From positions 29,536,253 to 29,600,252 of the forward strand of contig CM040087.1 of NCBI GenBank assembly GCA_022496805.1: DNA of 64,000 nt, given 5' to 3'. The stretch is from Pohlia nutans (taxonomy: Eukaryota; Streptophyta; Bryopsida; Bryales; Mniaceae). Position numbers and translations under genes: made by a program. Below, one piece after another: positions 48,115 through 59,199 of this stretch (its first letter is position 1; every line of letters begins with the position of its first letter). A model generated the notes under the pieces. It had not been told where the DNA came from. It did no database searches and saw only the letters and a list, made by a program, of their open reading frames with translations.

Positions 48115-48440
48115 TAACCTTTAAAGATCCAAAGATGCATAGTTTTTAAATGACAAATTCAATTGATCACATTGTGAAAAATATAATTTAGATGGGACCA
48201 AATTTTATACCACTAGAACTACACTATTTTTGGCTAATAGCCCGTGTGAGACTAATTTCAAAGCCAAAATTTACACCCAATCATTTGCTTACACTAGGAA
48301 CAACCCATTGCATTGTGACACACAATACAAGGTTCAATCATACAAACACATCGGAGGAACATGCACTAACAACCCACTTTGACTATCAGCCAAAATTAGT
48401 GTAGTGAAGTTCATTGCATGTGTTCGTCAAAAAAAATTGA
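48115..48440. mobile_element. T9 repeat copy, split
   Basis: AATTGATCACATTGTGAAAA and GGGACCAAATTTTATA near 48155-48215, and CATTGCATGTGTTCGTC near 48412, match T9. About 200 bp of unrelated sequence lies between. Confidence 0.5.
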
Positions 48441-48954
48441 ACAAGAGGAAGTCCAAATAGGACCTACTCAAAATTGTTTAAAAAACATAGTGACCATTCT
48501 GGTTACTGTGGACGATTTGGGCTTAACCACTTGAAAGACATGCAAGACTTTTCATTTTTAAGGATCATTTTTACAACTTTATGTTCATTCTTTTTAGAGA
48601 TTTCTTTTCATACATTATGGTGTACACCAAAATGAAGCAAGATATGTAATTTATAATCAAATTCCTTAATTGATAAACTCAACAATTTTTTCATTAATAC
48701 AAAGTAGCTCATCAAAAAAAACTCTTACAACTATTTTGTTTTTTTTAAATCCTCAATTTAGATGACAAGATGAATCTAAAATTAGATATTTAAAAGATCA
48801 AAACAAAGAAATATTCATTTGACACACTTTGAAGAAATATACAACTCCAAACTCAATTGATTACATTGTGAAAAAATCCATCTAAATTTCTCTTTCGTAG
48901 ATTCCGCTACTATTTTCATTCATCCAAACTTTATCTCTTTACTATATCATGTAC

Positions 48955-50026
48955 AATTTTTCATCCATCCAAATTTCTCTTGGTTCTTGTACTAATTGAC
49001 TATCATTTGAACAATATGGATCTTCAAAATTAGATATTGTGATTTTTTTTTAAATAACATAATTGGTTTGTATCAAGTTTCTTTCCTAATTCAAAAAGTG
49101 AGACCTTAAACATGATTTTCCAAGAAAAATAGAATCAAATAATGGCATCTCATAGTGCATGTTATTCCAGATTCATTACAACAATTTTATTATTATTTTT
49201 ATTAATTTAGGATTTTTAATTGAATTTCAAAAGAAGAGCTTGAAAATTTAATAAAAATTTAATAATTAAAAAAATATGATAAATCCAACCGTGCAAATGT
49301 GATCTTCACATTGACATTTACAACTTAGTTTTGTACACTGGGGTACAAGATGGTTGCAAATTTCTGGATCATTGAGATTTGTCGGAACTTTGGAAGGCCC
49401 ATGTATGCTAAAAAATGAACGGAATTTCAAATTGTAAATTGCATTGGAATCACACTAAAGTCTACTTTATCATCATTACATATACGCATATGTACTTGAA
49501 AATCATAATTTTTTTTGATGTTTTCTATATGCTATCTACCATTTAGTGTTGCCAACATTTGAGAAAATTACAACTTGTATTTAATGGTACATATTAGAAA
49601 TGAACCTTCACAATTGCTTTAGAGATATTTGATCCCACACCACTTGAACTACTTGTATGATTTCTTACTTATTCTTTACCTTAATACAAAATATCTTTGA
49701 CCATCTTCCAAAGGTTCACTATGAAATGATAGATAGTACATAAAAGAAATCCAAATTGTTGTGTGATTTTAAATTATTCTTCTTCAATTTATTACAAAGT
49801 TGAAGCACGCTTCATTGCAATTCCAATGCAATTTGTGGTCTCAAAATTGGTTCATTTTTGAGCATGCTAAAGCTTCCTAAACATTGTTGAACTATCTAGT
49901 GAAAATTGATTGAAAAATTTGTAATCATCTTGTACCCACTATACATCAACTCCATTTTGGTTATTCATCAAACATTTTATAACACATCTTCAAAATCAGT
50001 TTTGAATCGGGATGTTAGAGGGTTAA
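48955..50026 (+). mobile_element. Decayed T5 TTAA element with a nested insertion
   Basis: Interior matches 12846-13394 (GGATCTTCAAAATTAGATATTG) and the right end is GATGTTAGAGGGTTAA. The left TTAA is lost. It is interrupted by the element at 49339-49938. Confidence 0.6.
49339..49938. mobile_element. 600-bp TIR element nested in T5
   Basis: TGGGGTACAAGATGGTTGCA at the left and TAATCATCTTGTACCCA at the right are inverse over about 24 bp. The uninterrupted T5 copy lacks it. Confidence 0.65.
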
Positions 50027-50192
50027 AGATTTGTAGAATGTAAATGAAATGTTAGAAAGTTTACAAAACAACTTAGGTTGGGTTTCTCTGACTCTTTGAA
50101 AGGCTTAACAATATAATACAAAACAAAATTGCATATGCTGACTGAGATGACAGCTGCAAAACAAGTGTCGATTTTGGGTTCCGATACCGTAG

Positions 50193-50321
50193 TGTGTGAG
50201 TTTAACAGGAGTGTGAGTTTAACAGGAGTGTGAGTTTAACAGGAGTGTGAGTTTAACAGGAGTGTGAGTTTAGGGAGATCACTCCCGTAAAACTCACTCT
50301 AATATGTTAAAACACTTACAG
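50193..50321. repeat. 17-bp tandem repeat next to a hairpin
   Basis: AGTGTGAGTTTAACAGG is repeated four to five times without a spacer. The last unit passes into AGTGTGAGTTTAGGGAG, which pairs with CTCCCGTAAAACTCACTCT across four bases. It may be the end of a MITE whose terminal unit has expanded. Confidence 0.85.
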
Positions 50322-50778
50322 TGACACAAATAGTATCCTCCACCTTACATGCTTTGTGAGTAATTTTTTAATTTATTTACAGATGTAAGGTGTACCTGTA
50401 TATTTCCGTTGCACATAAACATCTCGCAGTAATCTAAGTCGGTGGCAAGACCACTGCCGCTGATACCGTACAATCATGCTGTTATGTTCTCAAATGTTCT
50501 TAAAAATTACAGATCTCATTTCAACCAGGGCATAAAATTGTTCTCAAACACACCACAGCTTCACAGTTCATCAACACCAACTTGAAAACCTCAAAACACA
50601 CCATACTCTACAGAGCTCATTCTGCTAAAAGAATGAAATAACCTGGCTGATTTTTAGTGATAGTGGCATCGGTATTCAATGTACACGGACCAAAAGATGG
50701 TGAGCCGCGTTTGTTAACTTTGTACAAATCTCCTTGGAAACATCAAAAGAGTTATCCCAAAGAAGTGGAGATGGGAAA

Positions 50779-53131
50779 CTAGTGAGCTCGTGAAGGACCT
50801 GCATTGTCTTCCGCTTCTCTTCTTGGAGCAGGGAGGTTTCCTGACGTGCTATTGTGTGGGGCTGCAGCCACCATCTTGGCAAGATCCCTTGGAGCATCAA
50901 ACTCATCTTGTGGACACCGTTGCTGTGGGTGCGAAAGAAGTATGCATATGTTCCTGCATGTGAAAGATGCACTGAGCTAGGTCAGGGAATGCATATAGAA
51001 ACCAAAAGGCCAATTCATCTTTATGATTATACAAAGAAACCCAAAAGGACCGAGAAAATATCAAAGGAAGAGAACACTAGAATAGAAACATTATTGGTGA
51101 TAAGTAAATCTTCTCCACGTGTTATCAGATGCAAGAACTTAAACACGAGGTCGAACAACATGATTAGACTTGCAGCCTAGACCTTGCAAGCTGACGTTAG
51201 CACCTTTGGTCAAAATCTCAAATACAGGAGAGATCAAAAGTTGAAAGCACATGTACTGATCACAAGTTACGACAAAATCACCTGAAGAGCAAACGTGCAC
51301 TTCCACTGCTGCTTTCGAAAATGTAGCTTTCATATTCACTGACGCGTTCCAGAGCATCCACAAGAGAGTCATACACATCTTGGGGACAATTGTCATGGGT
51401 GGGCTTGTCATGCAAATACAAGGCATCAAAGGAGAACATCCGCTGCTTGTCTGGCCACTGCATTGCAACCTCTATCGGCACGGATGATCTGCAATATATG
51501 AGCACCTGCAAAGTGGAAAACAGTATAGCCAATTGATTACCACAAAAACTGTGCTTAACAAAAGTGTAGTCCAAAATAAATTTGAACGGGTTACACATGA
51601 AACTGTCCACAATGCAAAGCCTTACATTCATAAGTAGAACTTAGAAGACTACCTCAGAGATGATACTTGCTCGACAATTGAGAACCTGTGAATTGGAGAA
51701 TTGGTCGAGGAAACTTTACCACTCTAAGCCTTCTATTCAAAGCAATGGAGTGTTGTGCCTCTGCAGCTGCCATGCGGAAAAGCTCTGATAGATCACAACG
51801 AGGATACGACCCGGAAGCAGCAAGCCCACGCACAACTTGGCCAATGACGTCAATATCGTTGGTGAATCCCCGTTTCAGCTGCGGCAGAATCAAGGCATAA
51901 TCAATCCCTGAAACCACCAGACAGAAAAAGAACATTGCTTCTAACTACACAGCAACAACTAGAGTAGTGTAATCTTCACTAGCTTATTATAAGGTAGAGG
52001 ATACAAAAATCGCTAGGGACCTGATCCCGTCTCTTATAGTAAGCCCTGTTACCAACTGCCTTCAATGAGCATGACTTGGCTGGATTTCTATAACCACTAA
52101 CCTTCAAATAAAAGTGGGCTTCTGTACTGTCCCTTCAATAGTGGTCTACAGCCTTCCACTATGTATGATTGCATAAGAAGTTCAAACATAGGATCAAAAT
52201 TTTATCTCAAGAGATCTTCGCTCTTGTAGTACCCTCTCCACAGCTCTGTGGAGTGATCTCCCAATGGAAGCACACTCCTACATATTGCTTAACCCCTAAG
52301 CGTCCACGGTCCACGGTGACCAAAATCTCAAACACGGTGACCAACACATGCAATGATCTTCACTAGTTCTAGTGATATAAAATTTGGTCCAATCGGAATT
52401 ATATTTTTCACAATATGATCAATTGAATTTTTCATTTTAAAACTGTGAATCCTTGGTCCTTCGAGGGTTAAAATGCTGCAAATAGTATTCTCTACCTTAA
52501 ACCACAAACGAAATGCCACCCTAAATGTCAACACAACACAAACAGATGGATACAAAGCTACTGAGTCACTGAAGGTCCATTGGCACATTTCTCGTAGGGC
52601 ATTGTCACCTAAGCCCTAGACGTGGAGAGTGGCCTCGATTGGAGAAACATGAACCCTTTCAAACCCTAAACCTCTCAGTTTACAACAAGAAAGCTACAAT
52701 TATAAAGTAGCGGAATCCACAAATCAAAATTGCTGGATTCAGAGGTGCAATTGACAACGTTCCATAGCTGGCCGCGCAAGCAAACCCTAGAGACATGACC
52801 AAGCGCAACAAAAGAGAAGAAGAGAAGAAGTGAGTGCGTGCGTCGGTAAGTTCCCTATACATACCCACGACGCCGAGTTCCGAAGCGTGGCAAACGCGAA
52901 TCGATGGTGCGCATTCGCCATGATCTTGGAATGAACGAACAGGATGATGGCTTGCTTGATGGCATCCAGGCGACACAGCCCCTTCCCAGGCTGCGTCCCC
53001 AGCTTCATTTCCACGCTCACTTCCGCATCGGCGTCTACGCAAAACAGGATGTCCTCGGGCGTGTGCCCCATCCCCCGGAGCTCATACCGCAAAGGATCCT
53101 GCGGTACCTCCTCCTCTCCCAAACCTTGCAT
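50779..53131 (-). CDS. BABAM1: BRISC and BRCA1-A complex member 1 (MERIT40) homologue
   Basis: Four exons, all phases consistent: 53131-52865, 51878-51720, 51505-51282 and 50953-50779, giving 274 residues. Exon 1 has the von Willebrand A-like start, DILFCVDADAEVSVEMK, then RLDAIKQAIILFVHSKI and HHRFAFATLRNSASW. Exon 2 carries LKRGFTND and CDLSELFRMA. Exon 3 starts VLIYCRSSVP and has FDALYLHDKP and the YIFESSSGSARLLFR helix. Exon 4 reads ICILLSHPQQRCPQDEF and ends GPSRAH. The pattern follows MERIT40, the scaffold that binds BRCC45 and the K63-specific deubiquitinase BRCC36 in BRISC and in the BRCA1-A DNA-damage complex. Telo-boxes lie just upstream. Intron 1 contains a T9 element. The other open frame in exon 4 is a shadow. 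Complex membership is inferred from family. Confidence 0.88.
52289..52471. mobile_element. TTAA element, family T9 (183 bp), in intron 1 of the MERIT40 gene
   Basis: TTAACCCCTAAGCGTCCACG at the left and CTTGGTCCTTCGAGGGTTAA at the right. Partial relatives lie near 13430, 21530-21690, 41020-41155, 48115-48440 and 53634. Confidence 0.7.
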
Positions 53132-53136
53132 CTTCC

Positions 53137-53180
53137 AAACCCTAATAATTCTCCCAAACACGCTACAACCAAAACCCTAA
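53137..53180 (-). promoter_or_regulatory. Two telo-boxes before the MERIT40 start codon
   Basis: AAACCCTAA at 53137-53145 and 53172-53180 on the + strand (TTAGGGTTT on the gene strand). The nearer copy is only six bases before the ATG, so it lies in the leader. Confidence 0.55.
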
Positions 53181-53181
53181 T

Positions 53182-53633
53182 GCAAAACCCTCATCACACA
53201 AACTCCAAATTCCTCGACGCTCCTCTCAAACTCTGCAAAACCATAAGTCACTTCAAATGCCGACATAATCGATCACAGAATTTCAACCATGCAGAAAGGA
53301 ATGAGTAGTGACCAACTGTGAGATCAATCAATGCGGGTTTTGATTGTGGGAAGCGAGTTCGCCATCACCAATTAGAGGACCGTGAAAAAGTATATATACT
53401 TGCACGAATGTAGCAAACGACAAACAACGCTTCGCAGAGAAAGTGAGTGAGTGCGAGAATCGAGGGATGCGGAATTCGTGTAGGAAAAAGCCACGATGCT
53501 TTCGACTGTCTGTAGCGAAACGGGAATAGGCTCTGTAAGTGATACCATTACCTCTTTAATGTCGCCTTCTGTAATATCGCATCATCTGTTCCCTCACCAA
53601 ACTCTTGGGAACAGACTCAATATTAACCCCTAA
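53182..53633. other. Promoter region of the MERIT40 gene
   Basis: The region is richer in GC than distant spacer. TATATATACT occurs near 53390-53400. No further gene is supported. Confidence 0.4.
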
Positions 53634-53649
53634 GCGTCCACTGTGTAAG

Positions 53650-54112
53650 GCCCTCTTTACACTAGAGGCGAGGGGCTGTGAGAAAAGAAACTTCAGCCAA
53701 TGGGATGCGTAGAAATCAAGAAGACCAAGGAAGGTCACTTTACACTTGAAATTTTCAGTCCAAGGGACAAAAGGAGGAGAAAATGACATGGACAACACTT
53801 TTGTCCTTCGTGGCAAGAAAAATAGAAATTTTTGAAGGCCCCCGGATTTTCCGTCAAGCCCACCTCAAGAGGTGGGTCTAACGCAAATTCCGAGGGGCCG
53901 TCAAGCCAAAATTCTCACAACCAAACATTTTTTATTTTTTAAGAAATATGTAAGAGCTTTACTTTTTAAAACCGGTATTTTATTTTGTAGCCTCTTCTCA
54001 CTTTACACTATATCCAAAGGACGTCAAATTCAAAGTTTGGCTTCTCAAGAATGAGCCATGGCCCTTGGCCGGTTTTCTCCACGACTTCTCATTTCTAGTG
54101 TAAAGAGGGCCT
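53650..54112. mobile_element. Harbinger/Tourist-like MITE, GGCCCTCTTTACACT family, TAA target
   Basis: GGCCCTCTTTACACTAGAGG at the left, CTAGTGTAAAGAGGGCC at the right, with TAA directly on both sides. It is a copy, in opposite orientation, of 5239-5690. It split a T9 end (TTAACCCCTAAGCGTCCACT at about 53624) from the element that follows. Confidence 0.75.
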
Positions 54113-54533
54113 AACGTGGTTACCCCATTCCCAACTGAATAAGGAATACGGATATGAGACATTGATATTATTTTGTATTATTATTTTTTAGAGTTAGGCA
54201 AGAAGAAATAGATTTCAACACAAGTTGAAACATAATTTTTGGATGAAGAATGAATTAGTTATAAATTTTCAAAGTTGAAGTATGACACATCCCATTCACC
54301 TCATATAGGTAGAGCTCTTTCTGTCTAAAGAAGATTTCTATTGCACACACTAAAGATGCTTAAACCAACAACAACAAATCCATAACCACACTTACATATA
54401 CTAAAACCAACAAGAGAGAACCCATTACCAACTGTAACTCATGCTACAACCAACGTCATTACAGCATTGATTGCGGATAATGCCCTTAGCTGTTGGTGAA
54501 AGGAGCCAGTTGGTAATGGGGTAACCACGTTAT
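54113..54533. mobile_element. TIR element, TAACGTGGTTACCCC family
   Basis: TAACGTGGTTACCCCATTCC at the left and AATGGGGTAACCACGTTA at the right form inverted repeats of about 25 bp. Its first TAA coincides with the target duplication of the preceding MITE. Confidence 0.75.
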
Positions 54534-54626
54534 TTTGTGTACCATGTGTGGAAGGCACGGTCGGCAGAAAATAATTCCTCAAAAACATGTCAAAAAATAA
54601 AATAAATTTATCAAGTATTTTGTTGA

Positions 54627-54690
54627 AGTCGACAAAAATGAAGTAAACAAAAATGAAGTCAACAAAAATGAAGGCAACAAAAAGCTAAAA
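54627..54690. repeat. 15-bp AAC/GAAGT minisatellite
   Basis: ACAAAAATGAAGTCA-type units repeat about four times with small variation. Confidence 0.75.
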
Positions 54691-55084
54691 AAAATGAAAA
54701 GCCGAAATTGGATTAAAGCATAACACTCAACAAAAATTGTAGACAAAAAATAAAATAAAACGTTCAGCCGCCGGAATTTTTTTTGTTATCTATTAATAGT
54801 CAATTTTTTAATAATTAATTTTGAAAGTGCCGACCTCAACTATTTCAACCTTTATTAAATATTTGACATGAAAGTGACGACCCTCCTTTCCATGTACAAT
54901 AGTGTAGGAAAATTGGACCCCTTGTTGCAAAATCATTTGTTCCTATAAAAAATGTATGCATCCATGAGAATTTGACTTTACACAAAAATTGTTAAAATCC
55001 GTGGGGTCCTAAATTCCTAATGATTATCATAATGCTACAAACTCCAATACAATCAAGTGCATTTTTTACTCTTAAGTTGTAACA
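54691..55084. other. AT-rich spacer
   Basis: No frame, structure or repeat pair stands out. Confidence 0.4.
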
Positions 55085-56014
55085 TTAACCCCTAAATGTG
55101 CAAGCGGGCAGAATTCTAGGGATGACCTTCGGTTGGAGTTGGTTTCAAAAAATCATATTGATGACTATAGGTTCCATTTGTGAATTCCCAACGCTTATAA
55201 AGTATGTAAGCAAGTTGGCGAGCCGTGAGCTGCGAGGTGAGCCGTGAGGTGAGTTCTAAGATAGGATTTTTTATGATATAACTTAGCCTTTCACAATCTT
55301 GTATGGTCTTCTCATGACTATTCCATTTCGTTCTTGAAGATCATTATGTGGAATAACTTAACCTTGCACGTCTTTTCAATTTATGGCCTTTCACTTTGGT
55401 ACTTGTGGTGCAAAGAGAAGTGAAATATTAATGTATTTATGAAAATCTTTACACTCAAGATTACTCCATGTTTTTTGCTCAAAAAATAAAATAAAATAAC
55501 AATTCATTTCTCTCTACACGACCAATGACGATATGAAAGGCGATAATATTGAGGAGACGTGATGTCAATTTTATTGCCTTTCATATCGTTATTAGTCTCG
55601 TTACTTTACATAAACCTAATGCTGACTTAATGGTTTACTTAACCACACCTAATGGTGACCTAATGGTGAAGTAATCAGACCTTATGGTTTAGACCACTCC
55701 AACCTAATGTCGTCACTTGAATTATGAATCCATATAATCACTATATTACTAGCACTTTGTTTCTATTTGCACCACCACGACATAAAGGCCATGAAATTGA
55801 AAAGACATGAAAAACTAGGTTACGTTACATAATGATTTTTGAGAATGAAATGGAACAGGTCATAAGAAGACTATACAAAGTAGTTTACATTGTAGAAATC
55901 CCTACCTTAGAATTGTTGACTGACGGCTCGCTTGCTTATCCTATAAGCGTTGAAAATACAGAAGTAGAGCCTATAGTCACTAATACATTTTTTTGAAAAC
56001 CAGCTTTGATTTAA
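55085..56014. mobile_element. Large fold-back TTAA element (about 930 bp)
   Basis: Bounded by TTAACCCCTAAATGTGCAAG at the left and TTAA at 56011. The two halves are imperfect inverse copies: GATGACTATAGG and ACGCTTATAA at the left against TTATCCTATAAGCGTTG and CCTATAGTCACTAA at the right. GTCTTCTCATGAC pairs with the inverse of GTCATAAGAAGAC, and ACGATATGAAAGGC with its inverse near the centre (55530 and 55580). Each arm is about 380-400 bp. The right TTAA is shared with the next element. Confidence 0.7.
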
Positions 56015-56395
56015 CCCTTGAAAGTCAAAGTAAATCCCATGGGCTCATTTATTAGAGAATAATGAAGAAAAAAGTGGATTTTCTCAACCAAATCAAGCGA
56101 GGATTGGTACCTTGGAAAGCTACTGAAAAAACAATCTAAATTCCAAATTTGCGCCTCATTTGGGAGATTGTGGAAACATTGGCAAGCAATCAAAGTTATC
56201 AAAATAAGCAGGAGTTGAGGTTGGGGCAGTTGAGGTCGTTTTTTGAAAAGTGCCGTAGTGCTACAGTGCTGGCCAACAGTGGGCAGCAAAGCCTGTTTGT
56301 TTGTTTTTTGTTTGTTTTTTTAATTTTCTCCCTCCAAAAATTTAGATGCCTTCCGGGGCTGCCCCGCCCAATGCCTCTTGATATTTAAGGGTTAA
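56011..56395. mobile_element. TTAA element, 385 bp, unassigned family
   Basis: TTAACCCTTGAAAGTCAAAG at the left and TTGATATTTAAGGGTTAA at the right. The interior includes G/C-richer stretches and open frames on both strands but no known domain. Confidence 0.65.
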
Positions 56396-57280
56396 AGTCA
56401 TCATTGGAATTATGCATTAGAGAATGACAAAAAAAATTGAACACAAAAGTTGTCAACATTAAAGTAATCTATAATATAGTAGAATTTGAAAGAAAAAAAT
56501 TACTCAAAAACTCAAAATATGCAAATTTTGTGTACATAAACTCAAATTGTTTTTTTTTTAGAAAATGCTAAAGAAATTACAAATATCACAATATCTTTTA
56601 ACATCACTTGATATCTTAATGTTCATCACCTAAAACACACCCTAATGAGAATTTGCAAAGTATTGACATAAAAATATTGGAAAACTGTAAAGAATCCAAG
56701 AGTTGCAATTTGATTCAGTGTTAAATTTGTATTGTATAGTTTTGGAGATATAAACCAAACTAAATAACCATCATAAATGATTTGAATCTATATTTAAGAA
56801 TGACATAATTTTTGTCACTCCAAAATTTTAAAATAAGAATGTAGTAGAGCCTTTTATATAGTTTTCAATCTATCAATGCTGCAGTAGTATATCAATACAA
56901 GAGTCATATGAATCATATGAATAGTAGCTCAACCGAGAGCTCAACTAAGCTCATCCATGAAATTCTACAACATTCATCAATCATTTCACTCCTCACTTTC
57001 CAAAATAGTACCAAAAACCCTTTTATTCCTAATAGAAGGTTATTTTATTATTCCTAATACAAGCCTTTGATTGCAAACAATAATCTATTGTTTTTATCCC
57101 CCAATTTTCAATAGGGTCAGTTTTCTAAATGGTACATGATCTCTATAGTAAATGAAACCCTTTGAGTATTTTTTTATTGTCGTCTATAATAAGAAGATGT
57201 AGAGCTCGATGTAGAGAAGAGTGAGTTCTTACAATTGAACTGCTTTCTAAATATTATGTACTATATGTAAGTAAAAATAA
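56396..57280. other. AT-rich spacer
   Basis: Nothing is supported on either strand. Confidence 0.4.
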
Positions 57281-57284
57281 TAGT

Positions 57285-57470
57285 TCTGAATTTCAAGTTT
57301 CAAATTTCATACAAAAATATCAGTGATAGCAATCATAGATATATCGGTATGGATAGAATGTAAAACTCATAGTGTACAACTTTTATTCATACATCAAGTT
57401 CAAAATAACCCTCTTAGTTGCATTTTGTCCATACTGAATTTGGAGAGAGGCAAGGACATTTAGGGGTTAA
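57285..57470 (-). mobile_element. Right-end fragment of a T2 element
   Basis: The last part of T2 (TCAAGTTTCAAATTTCATAC through GGACATTTAGGGGTTAA) without its left portion. It directly precedes a full T2 copy. Confidence 0.65.
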
Positions 57471-57473
57471 TCC

Positions 57474-58053
57474 TTAACTAAGTGTTCATTTTTTGGACAA
57501 TGTATAGATTTCATCCACGTTTTCTCGTCCATCATGTACTTTTGCAATGTGAAATTTTTACTACATATTTTATGGGAAGTTAACTTTATGCATGTGATAA
57601 CCGATTAGAAAGAGGATGATTTGTGAAATTTTTAAGCCTCATTTCATGTTGCAATGATTCACCAAAAAAATTTAAGATCTTGGTTCAAAAGTGTTCAAAA
57701 ATGCTCTTGAAAAAGTCAATTCATAGAATTAAGCAACCAAAAAATCTCCAAAAATCACTACACTTACAGTATTACATTTCAACCTATCATAACAAATTTC
57801 ATACATAGATTGTCAATATTATATTTGTAATTGAATTACAAAAGAATCTTGAATTTCAAGTTTCAAATTTTATACAAAAATATTGGTGATTGCAATCATG
57901 TATAGATTTAACCATATATATGGAATCTAAAATTCTAAATGTACAACTTTTATTCATACATCAAGTCCAAAATATCCCTCTTAATTGCATTTTAGAATGC
58001 ATTTTTGCAAAACTGTCTAATTTGGAAAGGATTATAGGCATTTAGGGGTTTAA
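57474..58053 (-). mobile_element. TTAA element, family T2 (580 bp)
   Basis: TTAACTAAGTGTTCATTTTT at the left and TATAGGCATTTAGGGGTTTAA at the right with one extra T. Same orientation as 7504-8079. Three bases separate its TTAA from that of the previous fragment. Confidence 0.7.
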
Positions 58054-59178
58054 AATAAACAAAAGGATATCCCAAAAAAAATTAGCAGACATATCTTCAA
58101 ATGCATCTTTAGCAATGAGTGTGACTGATGGTCCATTCATACACACCAATGCTGCATGCATGCATGCGTCACATAACTTTGAGGGAATCTGTTGTTAACC
58201 AAGAAATATAAAATATGCAATTATAAATTACTTTAACGAATGACAGAAAGGAATGCAACGTAAAAAAGGAACATGGCTCTACTTGTGGCACTGTAATGCA
58301 GTTGCACGATGCTTGAACAATAGTTGTAGCAAGAAAAGACAAAGCTTTGATTTTTTTTTTCTTAGCTTTTCCTTCCTCCATTTCGGGAATGCAGATGAAA
58401 ATGCCACAGGGGTGTGAATGGGCCATGAGTCGGACTGAGACTAAGGTAGGAAAACCAAAAACGGTGAAAATAAGGTGATTTGACAAGAAGGAATGGAGTT
58501 AGAAATTATGTGAAATTTTTTTGAGATGAAGAAGAAGAAATGATGAAGAATGCAAGTTGTTTCGTATTTTTATTCCCCGTAAATAATTATCTACAATTTC
58601 TCAAAGTGGGAAGTTTGTCAAACCCCCTTCTTGTATACTAGACTCTTCCTTTTCTACACATGAAAGCACCTAAAACGGTTAACTAATATCACAGAAAACC
58701 GCACACAAGATTCCAAAAAAATTAGTAATTTTTAGTAAATTTTTAGTAATCCTCGTCATGCAAAAATTCTCCATTTTCGGTCTACCACCTCCCTGCTTTT
58801 AAAAAACTCTAGTGCACGCCTTGAGGGCATTAACCGTTTTTGGTTTTCCTACCTTACACTCATTGAAAATAAGTTACATTGAAGAGAAACATAGGAGAAT
58901 TTCTTCTATTATTTGATTTAAGTGATTCTTTGAATGCATTATAACAATTTAAAGTTCCTACTCCCGAAGTGAGTTGACGTCAGTCACCACGTCAAAGTTC
59001 TGGTTTTAAACAGTAAAATATAGAAACGGTAGTACAGTACCTAATCACATGATGAAGGACAAGACGTTGTTTTCATGGATGAACGCAGCCCTTGAAATCG
59101 ACGAAGTCGCGAGATGTCATCCATGTTCATCCATCCACAAGCGGGCAGCCGGGGGAAGGCGGGCAGCCACAGGGGTTC
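58054..59178. other. Spacer before the Integrator subunit gene
   Basis: Near 58420-58460 the + strand has CTAAGGTAGGAAAACCAAAA and near 58835 GTTTTTGGTTTTCCTACCTTA, an inverted pair about 400 bp apart that probably delimits another MITE. No gene is supported. Confidence 0.45.
58440..58857. mobile_element. Probable MITE with inverted TAAGGTAGGAAAACCAAAA ends
   Basis: TAAGGTAGGAAAACCAAAAA at the left (followed by CGGT) is the inverse of TTTTGGTTTTCCTACCTTA at the right. The first ten bases also resemble the end of 20571-20961 (TAAGGTAGTA). Confidence 0.7.
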
Positions 59179-59185
59179 TATAAAA
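59179..59185 (+). promoter_or_regulatory. Possible TATA box of the Integrator subunit gene
   Basis: TATAAAA at the start of a GC-rich, gene-like region. It is 2.4 kb before the start codon, so the transcript would need a long leader, probably with introns. It could instead serve another, unseen transcript. Confidence 0.4.
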
Positions 59186-59199
59186 TGGGCCTCCCATGG

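Noticed and set aside
50193..50275. CRISPR-like array
   Set aside because: The repeats are contiguous without unique spacers and the genome is eukaryotic.
50676..50972. 98-residue minus-strand frame (AGTYAYFFRTHSNG) as the last MERIT40 exon
   Set aside because: The phase of exon 3 requires the neighbouring frame, which reads ICILLSHPQQRC and fits MERIT40; the longer frame is a shadow.
52328..52588. 86-residue frame in MERIT40 intron 1
   Set aside because: Much of it is the T9 transposon; it does not join the flanking exons in phase.
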